NCBI GenBank assembly: GCA_038496445.1
Contig: JALMLS010000003.1
Span: forward strand, 1-56,491
Direction of reading: 5' to 3'
Source of the DNA: Trichosphaerium sp. ATCC 40318
Lineage: Eukaryota; Discosea; Flabellinia; Trichosidae
Length of the DNA stretch: 56,491 bases
The notes beneath the pieces are model-generated. The model saw nothing but the letters and a program-made list of their open reading frames with translations. It did no database searches and was not told the origin of the DNA. The first letter of the stretch is position 1. The number at the start of each line of letters is the position of its first letter. Positions 21,682 to 34,082 of this stretch are shown here, piece after piece. The position numbers and the translations under genes were made by a program.

Positions 21682-23837
21682 CTAGTTTGGATTTATCCAA
21701 CGGGCACTGGCTTCCCACAACTGAGATACAGCTGTATCATCGTCAAGTTTAGTGCTATACTTCGAAACACTATGACACAACGTCAACAAACAAAAACCAA
21801 AAATCAACAAGTGTCAATTAAAAACTAATTGTTTAGTGGCAGGAGTACACGTACCGCATTTCTTCAAAATAGCGCCCAGAGTAAACTGTAACATCTCTAG
21901 AAAGAGCACAAAATAGTATGGTCTTCGTACATTCTTCTGGAGTCTTTAACATCTTCTGTAGTCCCCAATTAATCCAATTCGGTAATTTTCTGTAACCAAG
22001 AAAAAATTGTGAGTTTTGTGTCAGTTTATAAATTAGTGTCTAACCTTAATAAACCTGAAGATGCCACACCAGGATTCACGCAAAATGCGGATAAAGCATT
22101 ATCACGATTACGTTTAGCAAGTTCTTTCGTGAACATTGCATTTGCAAGCTTTGAGGTTCTGAAGGCCTTGTAGAGATTAATCATGCCAGTAGCTTCTTCT
22201 CTAACAGTCTCCAAAGCGACAAGGTCAGCACCCATATGTACTATACGTTGTTATTAAAGATTTGAAAACAATAACTAAAACACGTACTACCACATCCTAT
22301 ATTAATTACGCGAGACGGTGAACCAGCCTGGGAATAAATAAGTATAATTGTGAATAGTTATCAAATACAGCAACAAAAAAGACGCATACGCGGAACCTAA
22401 AAAGGCTCTTTGTATCTATCTTTGTGCAAATGCTTCATGATTATGGTGGTTTAGTAGCGTACCAGTAGATTCTCCAACAAGAGACTTGTGAGCAAGAAAT
22501 GGCCGATATAGTTTGTTCCAAGAGTTAATTGAAATCCGTCTTTTGTTAAGCCAGCTTTAAGCAAAACATTAGTATTTTTTGTTATAACGAGTTTGCTGAT
22601 ATACATACGTTCCATTGCAATAGCAGCATTATTTATAAGAACGTCTAAATTGATGCCTTTCTGCAAAAAGTCTGAAAAAAATGACTGTTAGTGATCTTGA
22701 TAGAACGTGCGGTTCATGGCTTTGCCATCACGTGATCTTTTTGGTAAAATTATTTTCGAACATTTAAAACGTACTTGTCGCGAAATTTCGGATACTGGCC
22801 ATATCTGCTAAGTCCAGCTCCATAAATTCAATTTTATCGTTATCTACAGCCCAGTTAGTAACATAGTAATTTAAAAAAAAGGTGATAATTTTATTTCGTA
22901 CCGCATTTCATGCGTAAGTCATCTAGAAGTGGTTGAACCTTTTCTTTTGATCTACAAGCGAATATAGTATGTCCACCTAAATCTGCAATAACTTGCGCAG
23001 TTGCCTAAAAGAGTATCAATAACAAAGGTCGAGCCGAGGATCAAAAAGAAGGGAAAGGCAAAAAAAATCTTCCAAAAAATTAGACGCACCAGACCGATTC
23101 CATGCGAAGCCCCGGTGATGACAAACACCTAAATTATATTAAGTACACAGTAGACACATAGTCCAATATAATTGTTGCTTCAACGAAAAAATTCTTGATT
23201 TTTCGCGAAGTAGGAGAAATTACTTTGACACATTATGACACGCGAAAACATTTTTTAAAAACCACTCTGTAGCTTACCTTGCCTGTAATATCCATTAAAC
23301 GCAAGAATAATTGAACGTGGATAGACTCCCACTGTGTAGGAAGATTTTGTATTGATCTTATGTACTTTAAGAGCTCTTGTTGCCGTCCTTTAACGAGAGA
23401 AGGAGAATTTTTATCATCTAGCAATTTCCTCGTCTACAAATTATGTAAGCCCGGTTCACGCGATATTGAACGCCAAAAACAATGTGTACCTTCTTAGGAG
23501 GGTCAGGTAAACGGACGTGCGCGTATTTCTGTCGTAATGCGCTGTGAAGTTCTATAAACTCCTTGAAACGCCTTTTGACCGATTTTATGATATGTCCTGA
23601 TGCTTTATCTTTAATTTGAATAACGTATTGCGTATGTTTGTCTTTTGAATCTTCTTCGCTCAATGTAGCCGATGGAATAGTAACCTCTACCCAAAGGCAT
23701 TAGAACCAAGGTATTTAGGCTGGTTTTTTTACTCAAGGTGTACCAACTGTACGGGCAGGTACTGGAGACCAAAGTACGCTGCTGTCACGGCCGTTACTAG
23801 AATTTAGAATAATCTCCTCGTCAGCTGACTTTTCCAT
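21682..23837 (-). CDS. PX domain fused to short-chain dehydrogenase/reductase
   Basis: Twelve exons keep phase (23744-23837, 23490-23686, 23278-23433, 23090-23128, 22902-23004, 22775-22843, 22609-22671, 22463-22554, 22288-22327, 22045-22240, 21855-21989, 21682-21769), giving 423 aa. Residues 30-148 form a phox-homology domain (VEVTIPSA...TQYVIQIKD...RRFKEFIELHSALRQKYA...LPDPPKK...LQSFLRLMDITGK-like end). The SDR begins immediately: GKVFVITGASHGIGL (Rossmann TGxxxGIG), ACRSKEK, ELDLADMASIRNF, VLINNAAIAME, TNYIGHFLLTSLL, VNPGVASSGLL, as in retinol dehydrogenase/WWOX-type SDRs. The catalytic Ser is missing (NIGCG where NVSS is usual) and the YxxxK tyrosine is Phe (FRTSK; residues 311-315). A phosphoinositide-binding, NADP-binding pseudoenzyme is plausible. 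A short tail ends WINPN. Confidence 0.88.
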
Positions 23838-24212
23838 CTGTCACTCAGTTTTTTAACCTCTTCCAAAATCTTCGGAATAGTATTGGGTTTAGCTTAACCA
23901 CTTGAGTTATTAAGTCGGTCCTTTTCGAAGGCCTTTGATTCTTGGTTATCGTACAACCCAGAATTGTTTCTTTAGTACTATCAAGATAAAATTGTAGCGA
24001 CTGAACGAATTTTTGTTGTACAAATTGCTTTTTTATTTAAATATGAGTACTGTACAAAATCTGGCGGTAGCACTCCTGCAACGAGTTGCTTGCCAGAAAA
24101 CTGCGTTCATTCAGCACTTATCTTACCAATGTACATTTGGTTTTATTTCTCCAGAACTGCAGTGATTTGAAAGAAGCCAAACACGCGATATATTCAATGG
24201 CTTCTTTGTTTT
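23838..24212. other. Intergenic spacer
   Basis: About 375 bp between the 3' end of the polytopic membrane protein gene and the start of the PX-SDR gene. No gene is seen. Confidence 0.5.
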
Positions 24213-25900
24213 CTATTTCACTTTTTTCTGAGAGTAAAATGAAAAAGTGAGAAGGCCAGCCGTGATTACCATAATACTAGCAATATTATACCACGCCTAA
24301 AGGAACAATAAGTAACTTTACATACAGTACATCGACACTAAAACTTACATTACTTTCCAACACTTGTGTTCCCATGAGGTTAGAACTAGACATAATCAAA
24401 TAGCTAATCGGATGTGATAAAGCCAATAACATGAAGCTAATAGTTTAGTTAATAGCCTTGATAACTTTAAATGATAATCACGTACTATACACATGCACTT
24501 GAGCCTTTCAATATAAATAAAGATAGGAGTTGGTAAGCACAATTGAAAAATGCGACTGCCTAAGAATATTTTAGGATTTGAGCTTCATAGTTTTGTTTAC
24601 TGTATTTTTTCCTAACATACCAATACAATAGGCCATACACCTTGACATCGTAGAGGATCTCCATGTAAACACAGACAGCCAGCATTTATCTCCTTTACGG
24701 TAAGAGTTAGATTAGGAATCAAAGTGTAAAGTTAAAGAACAAAAGCGTACTCCTAGCCAATCAGGTGTTTTAGATTTTACCAAAGCTAATGCAAATCCCA
24801 GAAAGAATTGTGAGGGTATTGAGAAAGCTAATTCCGCAAAACCAAGAGTTAACTAGAGACAAGTTAAAAATCAGCATTAACGTTCAAAGAATTCTATTGG
24901 AAACGCACACAAGTCAATGTTGTAGTTTTTAAAACATTCTGCTTTAGCAAACTATTGAATACCCAAGGAATTGAAGCAAACGCAATCAAGATAGGGCCTA
25001 TGATACTAGTGTGGTCAACATGAATTTCATCTACTAGGTGTTAGAATTTAATTCTTTGTCCTCTTCACCGTACGTTTGTTAATGTAAGATACCATTATAG
25101 GCAGCAATGATAGTAACGCTCCACCGAACACAACTGCCCCAGATATGTACTGATATATATTGAACCGTGTTGATACAACCCATAACGAGAGAACAAAAGA
25201 TAGAGGAATAGTTAGTCGCAAGAGAAGAGACTGACAAAGAGTAAGTCAACAAGTAAAACACAAAGTGTTTAAAAAACCAATACCTCCCAGATATCGTTTG
25301 GGTATGTTATGTGATTATGATCAGTTTTTAACAGCTGATAACCAGCGTTACGCATAGCAATCATAGCACACAGCAATCCCGCCAATACCATATAGAAAAT
25401 AGCCCAGTAAGAGATTGGTTTTGCTGTTGCTTGCATCTGTACAACTGAACCGCTAGAGCAATGTCATAAATCAACGCTTTAAGATCTATATTATACTTAC
25501 TCGCTTCCATATACTGTTTTAATACTATTAGGAGATCTAAGAGACGTGTTCATCGATAAATGCGCTTCAGGCACCTCGTTAAGGCCAAGTCGCTTTTCTA
25601 TCTTTCCCAAAAATTTGAGCCAAATTTCGGTAGACAGTCTTTGTTGTACGTACCCGATCAAGTAAAGGATCCGCTTGCATATTGTCGTCAGGTGCTTGAA
25701 TAGATCCTATTAAAGGATTTCGTGATATATCAGCTGTAATTATTAGCAATCTAACGTTGAACAAATCTTCAAAAAAAAGAAGTTAAAAAAACGCACTTGA
25801 AATGATTGAAGTGTCATCTTTATGTTGCCAGCGTGCTTTATACCACGCATGTATTTTTTGTAATACAATACGTAAACATATTAACGCCTATAGTATGTTT
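24213..25900 (-). CDS. Polytopic membrane protein, family unknown
   Basis: A run of minus-strand exons encodes alternating hydrophobic helices. In order: an N-terminal soluble part (HAWYKARWQHKDD, then DISRNPLIGSIQAPDDN and an amphipathic stretch up to SIKTVYGSE); a helix ISYWAIFYMVLAGLLCAM; helices IPLSFVLSLWVV and GAVVFGGALLSLLPIMV; IIGPILIAFASIPWVF; LTLGFAELAFSIPSQFFLGF; a lumenal or extracellular Cys-containing loop (EINAGCLCLHGDPLRCQG); a helix near 24590-24620; MLLALSHPISYLIM; and NIASIMVITAGLLTFSFY followed by KKVK and the stop at 24213-24215. About eight helices are expected. The first exon or two are unresolved, so the upstream limit is approximate. I do not recognise the family. Confidence 0.6.
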
Positions 25901-26706
25901 TTAGTACAATAAAATATCACATGTGACTCATTGTTAACTAAAAAACGAAGACATTTTCGAAATTAATTAATAGTCAAATGTCAAAATACTGATAACGTAC
26001 AGCAAAACAAACGCATGCAAGAATATCATTGGCTTGGTGTACGAATATTTCCAGGTTTGCAAGTTTATTGACCTCTTTAGTAATGAGTACTGTTCTAGTT
26101 ACGACAACTGCTTCGAAAATCTAGTAGAAAATTATTCTCATATTCTGTGTAAACGTGCTTTAAACTGCGTGGTACAATAAGTTGTATTTTGTTTAGCGTG
26201 AGCTGCAACCATTTCGAGTTATTAAGAAAAAAGGTAAAAGCATTTTCTGGTAGTTACAAATAAAGTTATCGTTTAGAAGTGTTGTTTAGTACTATAGTGT
26301 GCGAGTGATAGTATAAACTCGCGTTATAAACTTGTATTTTAGTCCGATAGGACATTTCGAATGAATAATAAGCGTACGCAAATAAGTATAAGGAAGTAGG
26401 CATTGCGCTTAGATGAAACAGGGCTGCCTAAGAAGGAATACCTAAATAAAGTGTTAACTTTGATGCCTGATACACTAGAACGGATTTTTCGCATGTAGAT
26501 ATACCATTCGTGAGCTAATCGAGTTTCGTTTGGTTCTGCTGTGCTGCGCAATTGCATTTTGTCGCTTTCTTATTCCTTTGGTGTCATATAGAATGTGTAA
26601 CGATGAGATATCTGTGTTCAAGCAAATTGAGGTTTTTTGCAGTCAAAACCTGGCCACATAACCTTAACAGTTACCACAACCCTTACAACGTACACCAACT
26701 ACAAGC
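25901..26706. other. Intergenic region between divergent genes
   Basis: About 800 bp separating the membrane protein gene (-) from the cysteine synthase gene (+). It should hold both promoters and perhaps the first exon of the membrane protein. No intact ORF of note. Confidence 0.4.
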
Positions 26707-28623
26707 ATGCTAAGTAGAGCTATTATCCCTGTATTGGTACGTTCCCATGTTTGCTCCTGTTGATGCTAACGTCTCTTTTAGAGTAAAGCGCCTAGACAGC
26801 GTATCTCACAGCTCAAAAACACAACTAGGGCTCAGGTAACGAGTTTTACGCCTTGTAAGCAAAATAGTACTGACCCACTACAAGAGTACGTCCGCTGTAG
26901 ACCAAACACAGTTTAAACGCTGGGTACGCTATAAGTTAGCCTTCTACACTACTATATCTAATAATGATTCCAGATTGGTCCCAAAGCTGGTTTCGTTGGA
27001 GCTCTAGCCAATACGCCGCTCATTCACCTCAAAAACCTGTCTAAAGAAACAGGATGCAATATTGTGGCAAAAGCAGAGTTTATGCAGCCTGGTACGCTTA
27101 TTTAACACTTAAACGAGCATCTGGCACCTGCGGAGAAGTTATTCCGCCATATACCAAGTTTCTGAGCCACCGAAAATCGCGCCAGTGTGACATTCCAGAC
27201 CTCGTGCTTACATCACTTTCCTAATTTGATCAAAGGTGGTTCAGTGAAGGACAGAGCTGCACTTGCAATTATTTCTGATGCTGAGAGGCAAGGACTTATA
27301 AAAGAAGGTGGAACAGTTGTAGAAGGTACGTTACTCTTAACTACCAGATGTGTTGTATCATTTTTGCTGACTGAATATCGTTTAGGCACAGCCGGAAATA
27401 CTGGTATTGGTACGCTCACGCTACATCCTGACATTGACCAGTTGGTAATTTTAATATGTGACCCTAGGTATGGCGCACGTGTGCAAAGCTAAAGGATACA
27501 ACTTGGTTATTTACGTATCCACCATTTGCTTTGTTTCCAATTTTAGTAAATCGCAGTTAATTTTCTTGACTTGATACAGATGCCAAATACTCAATCGCAA
27601 GAAAAAATTGATTTACTACGTGCTCTTGGAGCAGAGGTCCATCCAGTACCTGCAGGTATAAATGAAGTGTATTGTTTTAGTATCTTATTGTTTTACGCAC
27701 TAGTGCCGCTTGCTGACCCACAGAATTATAATCATCAAGTGCGTTTGCTTATTATTGTACCTTGTTTAGCTAACATATTAAAAGGCAAAACGACATGCTG
27801 AGAAGTTAGATAATGCTGTTTGGGGTAATCAATTTGATAACGTTGCCAACAGAGACTTTCATATTGTCACTACTGGACCTGAAGTACTTATACATCTTCT
27901 ACAAGCACTTCGAGAATGAAAGTTAATGTATTACCTTGTAGATATACGAACAAATGGAAGGCAAGGTAGATGCCTGGACTGTTGGAACTGGTACAGGAGG
28001 TAAGTTTTACTATACTCTAAACTCTTTTTTGATTCACTTGTGAATAACATTATTCAGGTACATTTGCTGGAGTTGCAAAGTACTTAAAAAGCAAGAACGA
28101 AAAAATTAAATGTGTTTTGGCTGATCCTCCTGGTTCTGTACTTTATAGCTACTACAAGACTGGAAAGCTTGAGAGAACAGGAGATGGATCCATAACAGAA
28201 GGAATTGGTCAAGGTATTATCTATTAAGTTTAGAACGAGAGGTTCAAAGCGTTTTTAGGGCGTGTAACCGAAAATATGAAGGAAGCATTCGTCGATGATG
28301 CTGTACACATCACAGATGATCGTTCTGTCGAAATGGTGTTCAGACTGCTAATGGAGGAAGGATTATTCGTAGGCGCTTCTTCAGCATTGAATATTGTTGC
28401 TGCGTACGATGTCGCTAAGAGTATGGGGCCAGGGTAAGTATTTAAATAGAACATGCTGTTTTTGGAATAAATATTCTGACTTTCTTGTAGACATAATGTG
28501 GCCACTGTTCTTTGTGATGGTGCTTACAGGTACCAATCAAGATTATTCAGTAAGAAGTGGCTGCAAAGCAAGAACTTGTTCGATACGTTGCCTGAAAAAT
28601 ACCACTCATTATTGGCTGAATAA
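26707..28623 (+). CDS. Cysteine synthase-like PLP enzyme (O-acetylserine sulfhydrylase/MCY1 type)
   Basis: Thirteen phase-consistent exons (26707-26736, 26782-26835, 26974-27091, 27236-27325, 27386-27409, 27468-27514, 27580-27655, 27704-27738, 27785-27883, 27942-27999, 28058-28213, 28259-28433, 28491-28623) give 364 aa. It is a fold-type II PLP enzyme: [10 protein letters not shown] holds the Schiff-base lysine, [10 protein letters not shown] the asparagine loop that binds the substrate carboxylate, and [15 protein letters not shown] the PLP phosphate loop. [14 protein letters not shown] near the C-terminus holds the serine that contacts the PLP ring nitrogen. The PLP core matches cysteine synthases and yeast Mcy1. 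The first 28 residues ([10 protein letters not shown], then [17 protein letters not shown]) are basic and lack acids, so mitochondrial import is likely but inferred. Short exons (24 and 30 nt) are supported by conserved residues on both sides. Confidence 0.9.
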
Positions 28624-28848
28624 GCAAAGATTTTTTGAATAAAAAAATGTACTATCAGTTAGAGAAACTAGTGTCGTTATTGTTGAGTCATTTAAATATT
28701 TCCAATCATACTGATTTTTATCGCACGTTTTTTTACACGTGACTGTTCTTGAAATTTACAGTAAAGCCAGTTTACTACTCGTTAGTACCTAATGAAAGCA
28801 AAAGCCAAGTAAGATTAACATGCGATTGAAAATGCAAAATCCCATTAG

Positions 28849-30043
28849 TCTATTAAACCTTTGGAGCTGCAGCTCGATATTTTAGATTTAGACTTCATTG
28901 TTTATTCGAAGTGGCCGCTATTGTCAAAGCACACCGCAACAACAACGAGATTTGATGCTGACTTTAAAAAAAATGGTAAATGGTTGAAAAAAACCTATGA
29001 AGAAAATGATCCAAGCAATTCAAAATTATTATGTCGAGAGTATTGGATACAAGGTGAACTTGAAGGAGAGTGCACTCACTGGCTAAAAAACGGACAATTT
29101 AGTAAACAATATCATTACGTCAATAATAAGCGTGAGGGAGAGTACAAGGAGTGGCACAACAATGGACAATTGCTGGAGCATGGTACTTATGTCAATGATA
29201 ACCGACACGGAGAGTACAGATTTTGGTATTCCAATGGTCAATTGCGTAGACAAATCTACTATATTAATGGCAAAAAAGAAGGAGAATACAAAGAGTGGCA
29301 CGACAATGGACAATTAGAAAAAAAGTACTTTTACAAAAAAGGTAAAAGAGAAGGAGAGTACAAGCAGTGGTTTCGTTCAGGGACACAATTACGTGAACAC
29401 AGCTACTATGTCAATGATAAATTACAAGGAGAAAAAAAGTGTTGGGGCGCAAATGGTAAATTAGATAGTCAATGTAGTTACATTAATGGCAGGCGAGAGG
29501 GAGCACACAAAACATGGTATACAAATGGTCAATTGCAGTTTCAGGGGTATTTTGTTAAGGGTGTATGTGAGGGAGAACACAAACGTTGGTATGATAGTGG
29601 TCAGCTATATTTTCAAAAAGCATATGTCCATGGATTTGAAGAGGGTGCATGCATGCATTGGAGTAGAGTTGGAATCATGACAAAGCAATACTATTATAAA
29701 CACGGCAAGCTTGAAGGAGAAGCCAAGGCTTGGTATGGCAATGGTACTTTGTGGGCAGCAGATCATTTTGTGAAAGGTAAAAAAGAGGGAGAGAGCAAGG
29801 TGTGGTATTCTAACGGACAGTTACAGTATCTTAATAATTATGTTAATGGTAAGGTAGGTGTACAAAAGAATTGGTATAAAAGTGGGGAATTAAAAAGGGA
29901 ATGGTATTGTTTTAATGATAAATTTGAAGGAGAGTCCACTGGTACAAAAATGGTAAATTAAAGGGTTTATGTCGCTAAAAAATATGTCAGAGAGCAAGGC
30001 ATGGTATGAAGATGGCACAGTAAATGAGAAATTGTACAATTAA
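28849..30043 (+). pseudogene. Second MORN_2/YwqK-type repeat gene, 3' end frameshifted
   Basis: The open frame 28849-29961 carries about a dozen W-[YH]-x-N-G-[QK]-L repeats like those of the gene at 4637-6471 (WHNNGQLLEHG, WYSNGQLRRQI, WHDNGQLEKKY). No in-frame ATG precedes the repeats. An acceptor at 28848 (CATTAG) suggests the start is in an upstream exon, possibly from the ATG at 28648. At the 3' end the repeats continue after the stop but in other frames: WYKNGKLKG from 29940 in the next frame, then ESKAWYEDGTVNEKLYN ending at 30043 in the third. Two indels have therefore cut off the last units. The protein may still be made in shortened form. Confidence 0.65.
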
Positions 30044-30402
30044 CTAATACCAATAAACTCTTTGTGAAACATGGTGACAATAGGAATTTATTGAGATAAA
30101 CAGCATCATGTATTACAAAAGCTTTCAAATGAATATGACTGCCCAAAATGTAAACCATCTGTAGTCATTACCATCATTCGAGGCCTTCCCAAGAATCTGG
30201 CCATTCTCTTCCCCAACCTGTTCAACCAACATTTAATAACAAAAAGTGAAATACAAACTCAACATTTTCACAAAGTGTTGTTAGTCGGCGTGTTATATTT
30301 TAATAGGGTTTTAACCACCAAAGTAATGATATTTAAAGATGTAAAGGGAACAAATTGGAAAAAGAAAAGAAGAAAATAATAAAGAGAAAAGAGTTACTGG
30401 TT
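30044..30402. other. Intergenic spacer between convergent genes
   Basis: About 360 AT-rich bases with no gene seen; it holds the 3' ends of the repeat gene (+) and the O-fucosyltransferase-like gene (-). Confidence 0.5.
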
Positions 30403-32542
30403 TCACTTGCCATGGTTTGCTACAGGTATGTTTGTAAAATGATCCATAACAGAATACCTCTCAGGATACTTGTAGGATGTCCAATACACTTTTTTATCGT
30501 TTTCAATATGCTTCATGTAGCCTCGTAATCTTGTGATATATCCACTATAAGTTGACAGCCTTATTAAGAGTTAAACGAAAGTGAATAACTCTTGCATGCG
30601 AGTATAATCAATAATAAATGCACTTACAGAGTACCCACAAACGCCCTTCCTTGGGTGCATACTATCATCTCTGCTGGAGGAACCCATATTTTCTTTACGC
30701 CATTTGGGTGCAAGTGTGAGAATTGACTCCAATACACAATATTATAACGTGCAGAAAACACAGGGAGAAACTCAGCTTCAAACGTATGAGGGTCTTCATC
30801 AGTAGACACATAAATTGTTTCCCCTTCCTAAAGGACCTTAGTTTGCTGGATTGTCAACGAAAGAACATATAAATGTTAAACCTTTTTCTGTTGCAAACGA
30901 AGTGCGGAATAAAATAAGAAATAAGAATGACAACTTACTCCAAACAATTCTAAAGTATTTTCGAATATCACTTTAGGCTTTAAATTTCTTTGGTCCTTGT
31001 ATTCTTAAGAGTAGTGGTAAGGCAACGTGATGGGCAAAGATAGCAAATAAAGAAAATTACTACTTTACATACGCAAATCGCCTACGATAGTGTAGCGTTG
31101 AGAATGATGGAGGTAAGCAGGCTAAAATTCTTGAAGCAATTTCATATATCTCTCTACGAAAATGAACGTGATCCTGGGTACCATTACGCCAAACATCGTA
31201 CTCGTCTTGAAAAAAAAGTGCACAAATTTTCAATCAAAATTCAATGTTTGGTTGACCACGTGCCTTGACAAGTTGACGAATTTGTGTATAGAGGGGATTC
31301 GTTTGTTCAAAATAGAACCAGGAGTAAAAGTGATTGAAAAGTGTAGAAGGAGGGAAGTACAGAACATACGATGTGTTGAATCCTAAACGAAAAAAATGGT
31401 TAACCAAAGTAAAGGCATGTTCATTGTTTTTGGACGTACCTGGTACACTAAAAGAGTCGTAGGTGATTTCTGCTCTTATATGTATTAGTTTACGCATTTG
31501 CTTATATTCAAGTGTATCCTTTACAGGGCTCTTTGGCCAAACAAACTGTGTGACTTGATGTGGAACATTCTTCCATTCACAAATAGTAACATCCTTGTTT
31601 TTCTTTTCCCACCAATTTGCAGAACCATGGCCCTTAGATATCTCAACAAAATATTCATGTGATATAACAGGAACGCCTTTCTTCATGTCCTTATAATCGT
31701 AGACCTTCAAATAAAGTCAATACAAAAAAGAAAAAAACTGTAAGTGGCGTACATCTTCGTATCCTTGTTTGTCACGGATAGGATATTGGATGTACTTTTT
31801 AGGTACTACTAAAGTACGTTTAGTAATAAAGCTCATTACATAGACCATTTCAAGAGATATACGACGATTATTAAGCCCAGCTTGCCTAGGTTCCGGTGTT
31901 GTTAGTCAGCTGACAGAAAAACTACTACTCACCATGGAATAAATGCAAGAATTCTCGATTGATCTAACGGTTTGAGATTTTTATTTGGGTTCCAATATTT
32001 CATGTACTCAAACCATTTGTCTGTGAAAAAAAATTCGTTACTCAACCAAAAAAAAAAAACAAACTTACTGTGGACTAGTTCAATATCAGGAAGCTTGCAC
32101 TGGCTTGGTTCTTGTCCGTTTACTCCGTAGCTTGGAGGGCGATTGGGGTCATTTTGTAAGTTAATTATCGGTTTTGTAGAAGCAACGTTCTGATTCTAGT
32201 CAAGTGTTACAATAACATTAACAAAAGGTGCAAAGGCAAAATGTCTGATCAGACTTAATTTTATGTGAAATACGCAGCAGGTCATCTGATTTGAAGCTGC
32301 TGCGTAGTAACAAACAAGTAAACACGTGCTAATAAGCACGTTGAGGAAACAACGATGGTATTACTCGACCATGAAATATGTTTTGGTTCTAAATATTTTT
32401 TGTTTGTTGTTACGTTAGTATTATCTATAGCCAGGTATTTTTTGATGTGATGGGTACTTCTTGAATGAAAAAAGATGATATACAGCATAAAAGTTAGCAC
32501 CGCCATGCCGCCAATGAATCCTTTAATATATTTCCCTCTCAT
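30403..32542 (-). CDS. O-fucosyltransferase-like type II membrane glycosyltransferase
   Basis: The ATG at 32542 opens a type II signal anchor (KGFIGGMAVLTFMLYIIFFHS). Phased exons follow: 32069-32195, 31933-32020, 31753-31885, 31440-31704, and one from 31382 down; further exons continue to the stop at 30403-30405. PWQAGLNNRRISLE is the donor-binding motif of GDP-fucose O-fucosyltransferases (PF10250; usual form PWQ.GxNNQRxSLE). Downstream, IYVSTDEDPHTFEAEFLP and EMIVCTQGRAFVGTL...STYSGYITRLRGYM match the later GT domain. Family members add fucose to Ser/Thr of secreted proteins in the ER or Golgi. The acceptor here is unknown. The end of exon 1 is uncertain because the obvious donor (GTGCTT) does not keep phase. 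Confidence 0.78.
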
Positions 32543-32806
32543 GTGTCACGTGGTTTCAAATCAAAAAACACGTGCCAATAAAAAGGCAGGCTAACAACTT
32601 TTTAGTCAAACGCAGCTCTATCTATTTGCAAACCTCCTAATTAAGCAACGTTACCTTAGCACCGCTGCATACTCTAATGTTTTGTACAAAGAGTATGGGT
32701 AATAAATCAAATAGCATACTAGAGTACGTTTCCTTTAACAATACACAACGAAATTACGTATTTCGACATCTTTTTTGTCTAATCCTTTTTTGAAGGGCCA
32801 CTGGAA

Positions 32807-34082
32807 TTGCTTTCCTTACCTACAGAAATTATATTTTGTATACTAGCGCTATTGGGTAAGAAATGCCGTATATCTGCAACGTTTGTTTGTAAACTGTTTT
32901 CTACAATCATTAGAATGCATTTGGGGTATTTAAACGTGACTGCAAGCTCAAGAAGGGACTTACTAAAACTACGAGAAAGTCCTCTTTTACAAAATACAAA
33001 AGTAGTTGTTCATTTTCAAGGTTTAGAACTGACTGATGATGACTTTAAGTATCTCTGGTGTCCGCCACCTTGAAATAAAGGGTCAAATATCATTTACAAA
33101 TGCTATGTTAGAACATATTTCAGGTGTACGTCATTTGAAAATAGAGACACGTGTATGTGAATGCAGTTTTAAATCAATTTGTGGTGTTCGTAAATTAAGC
33201 ATACGAGGGTATTTAAACGATGAATGGCTTGAACAACTTGGCAATATTCACACAGTTGATATATTAGGGACAAATGTAACAGATAAAGGACTTGCTGCAC
33301 TCTCTGGAGTGCACACTATTAACTTACAATATTGCCGCAAAATCACTGATAAAGGTGTTATAGCCATTTCAGGTAGCGTATACAAGATTCAGTGTGATGG
33401 ATGTTATATTACAGACAAAAGTGTAAAAGCACTGATAAATGCAAGTATGATATCGTTTAAATACTGTACAAGCATTACAGATGAAGGACTACAGTATTTG
33501 CTAAAACGAAATCAAACAACAAACAAGATTAAACAAATAGCACTTGATGTTGTAATCAAATATCAAGCTCTGTATTGAAACTGCTGGCTGGTATACCCTA
33601 TGTAGAGTTTTACTCTTGTACTACATATTTAACAGATGATGTTTTGTATTGTTTAGCAGGTATACACCATATTGCCTTGAATCAATGTACATCTGTAACA
33701 ACTGATGGGATAAAACAATTGGCAGGTGTAAAATTGATAGATATCTCAGATATTGATTGTGTTGACGACAGTACCTTGGAGGCTCTTGCTGGAGTACATA
33801 CAATTTTTCTTGATGAGACATCCGTGACAGATGAAGGTATAAGACACATAGCTGGAGCTAATGTCATAAGTCTTCGAGAATGTAAGCACATAACTGACAA
33901 AGGACAGTCTTATTGGTGTTAACAAGCTTGATCTTCTTAACTGCAAACAAATCACAGATGATGGAATTGTTAACTTACCAAGCCTCAATTACATTAATTG
34001 TATTGGTACTCAAATAAGACAGAAAATTATTGATCGTCTAGGATGCAAAACAGACGTGGGGAACTTTTGGCCTGAATTTTAA
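32807..34082 (+). pseudogene. F-box/leucine-rich repeat gene with three frameshifts
   Basis: An F-box-like start (LSLPTEIIFCILALL...SATFVCKLFSTIIR) is followed by about a dozen cysteine-containing LRRs of the F-box AMN1 type (TVDILGTNVTDKGLAALSGV, INLQYCRKITDKGVIAISG). The reading frame changes at about 33055, 33560 and 33905, and each time the LRR pattern continues in a new frame. The last segment (NKLDLLNCKQITDDGIVNLP) ends at 34082. Intact members act as substrate adaptors of SCF ubiquitin ligases. No plausible GT-AG intron bridges the shifts, so I call it a pseudogene. The start codon is also unclear: the F-box begins after a possible acceptor near 32795. Confidence 0.72.

Noticed and set aside
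32807-34082. Programmed ribosomal frameshifting in the F-box/LRR gene
   Set aside because: Three shifts without slippery heptamers or structured stimulators fit decay better.
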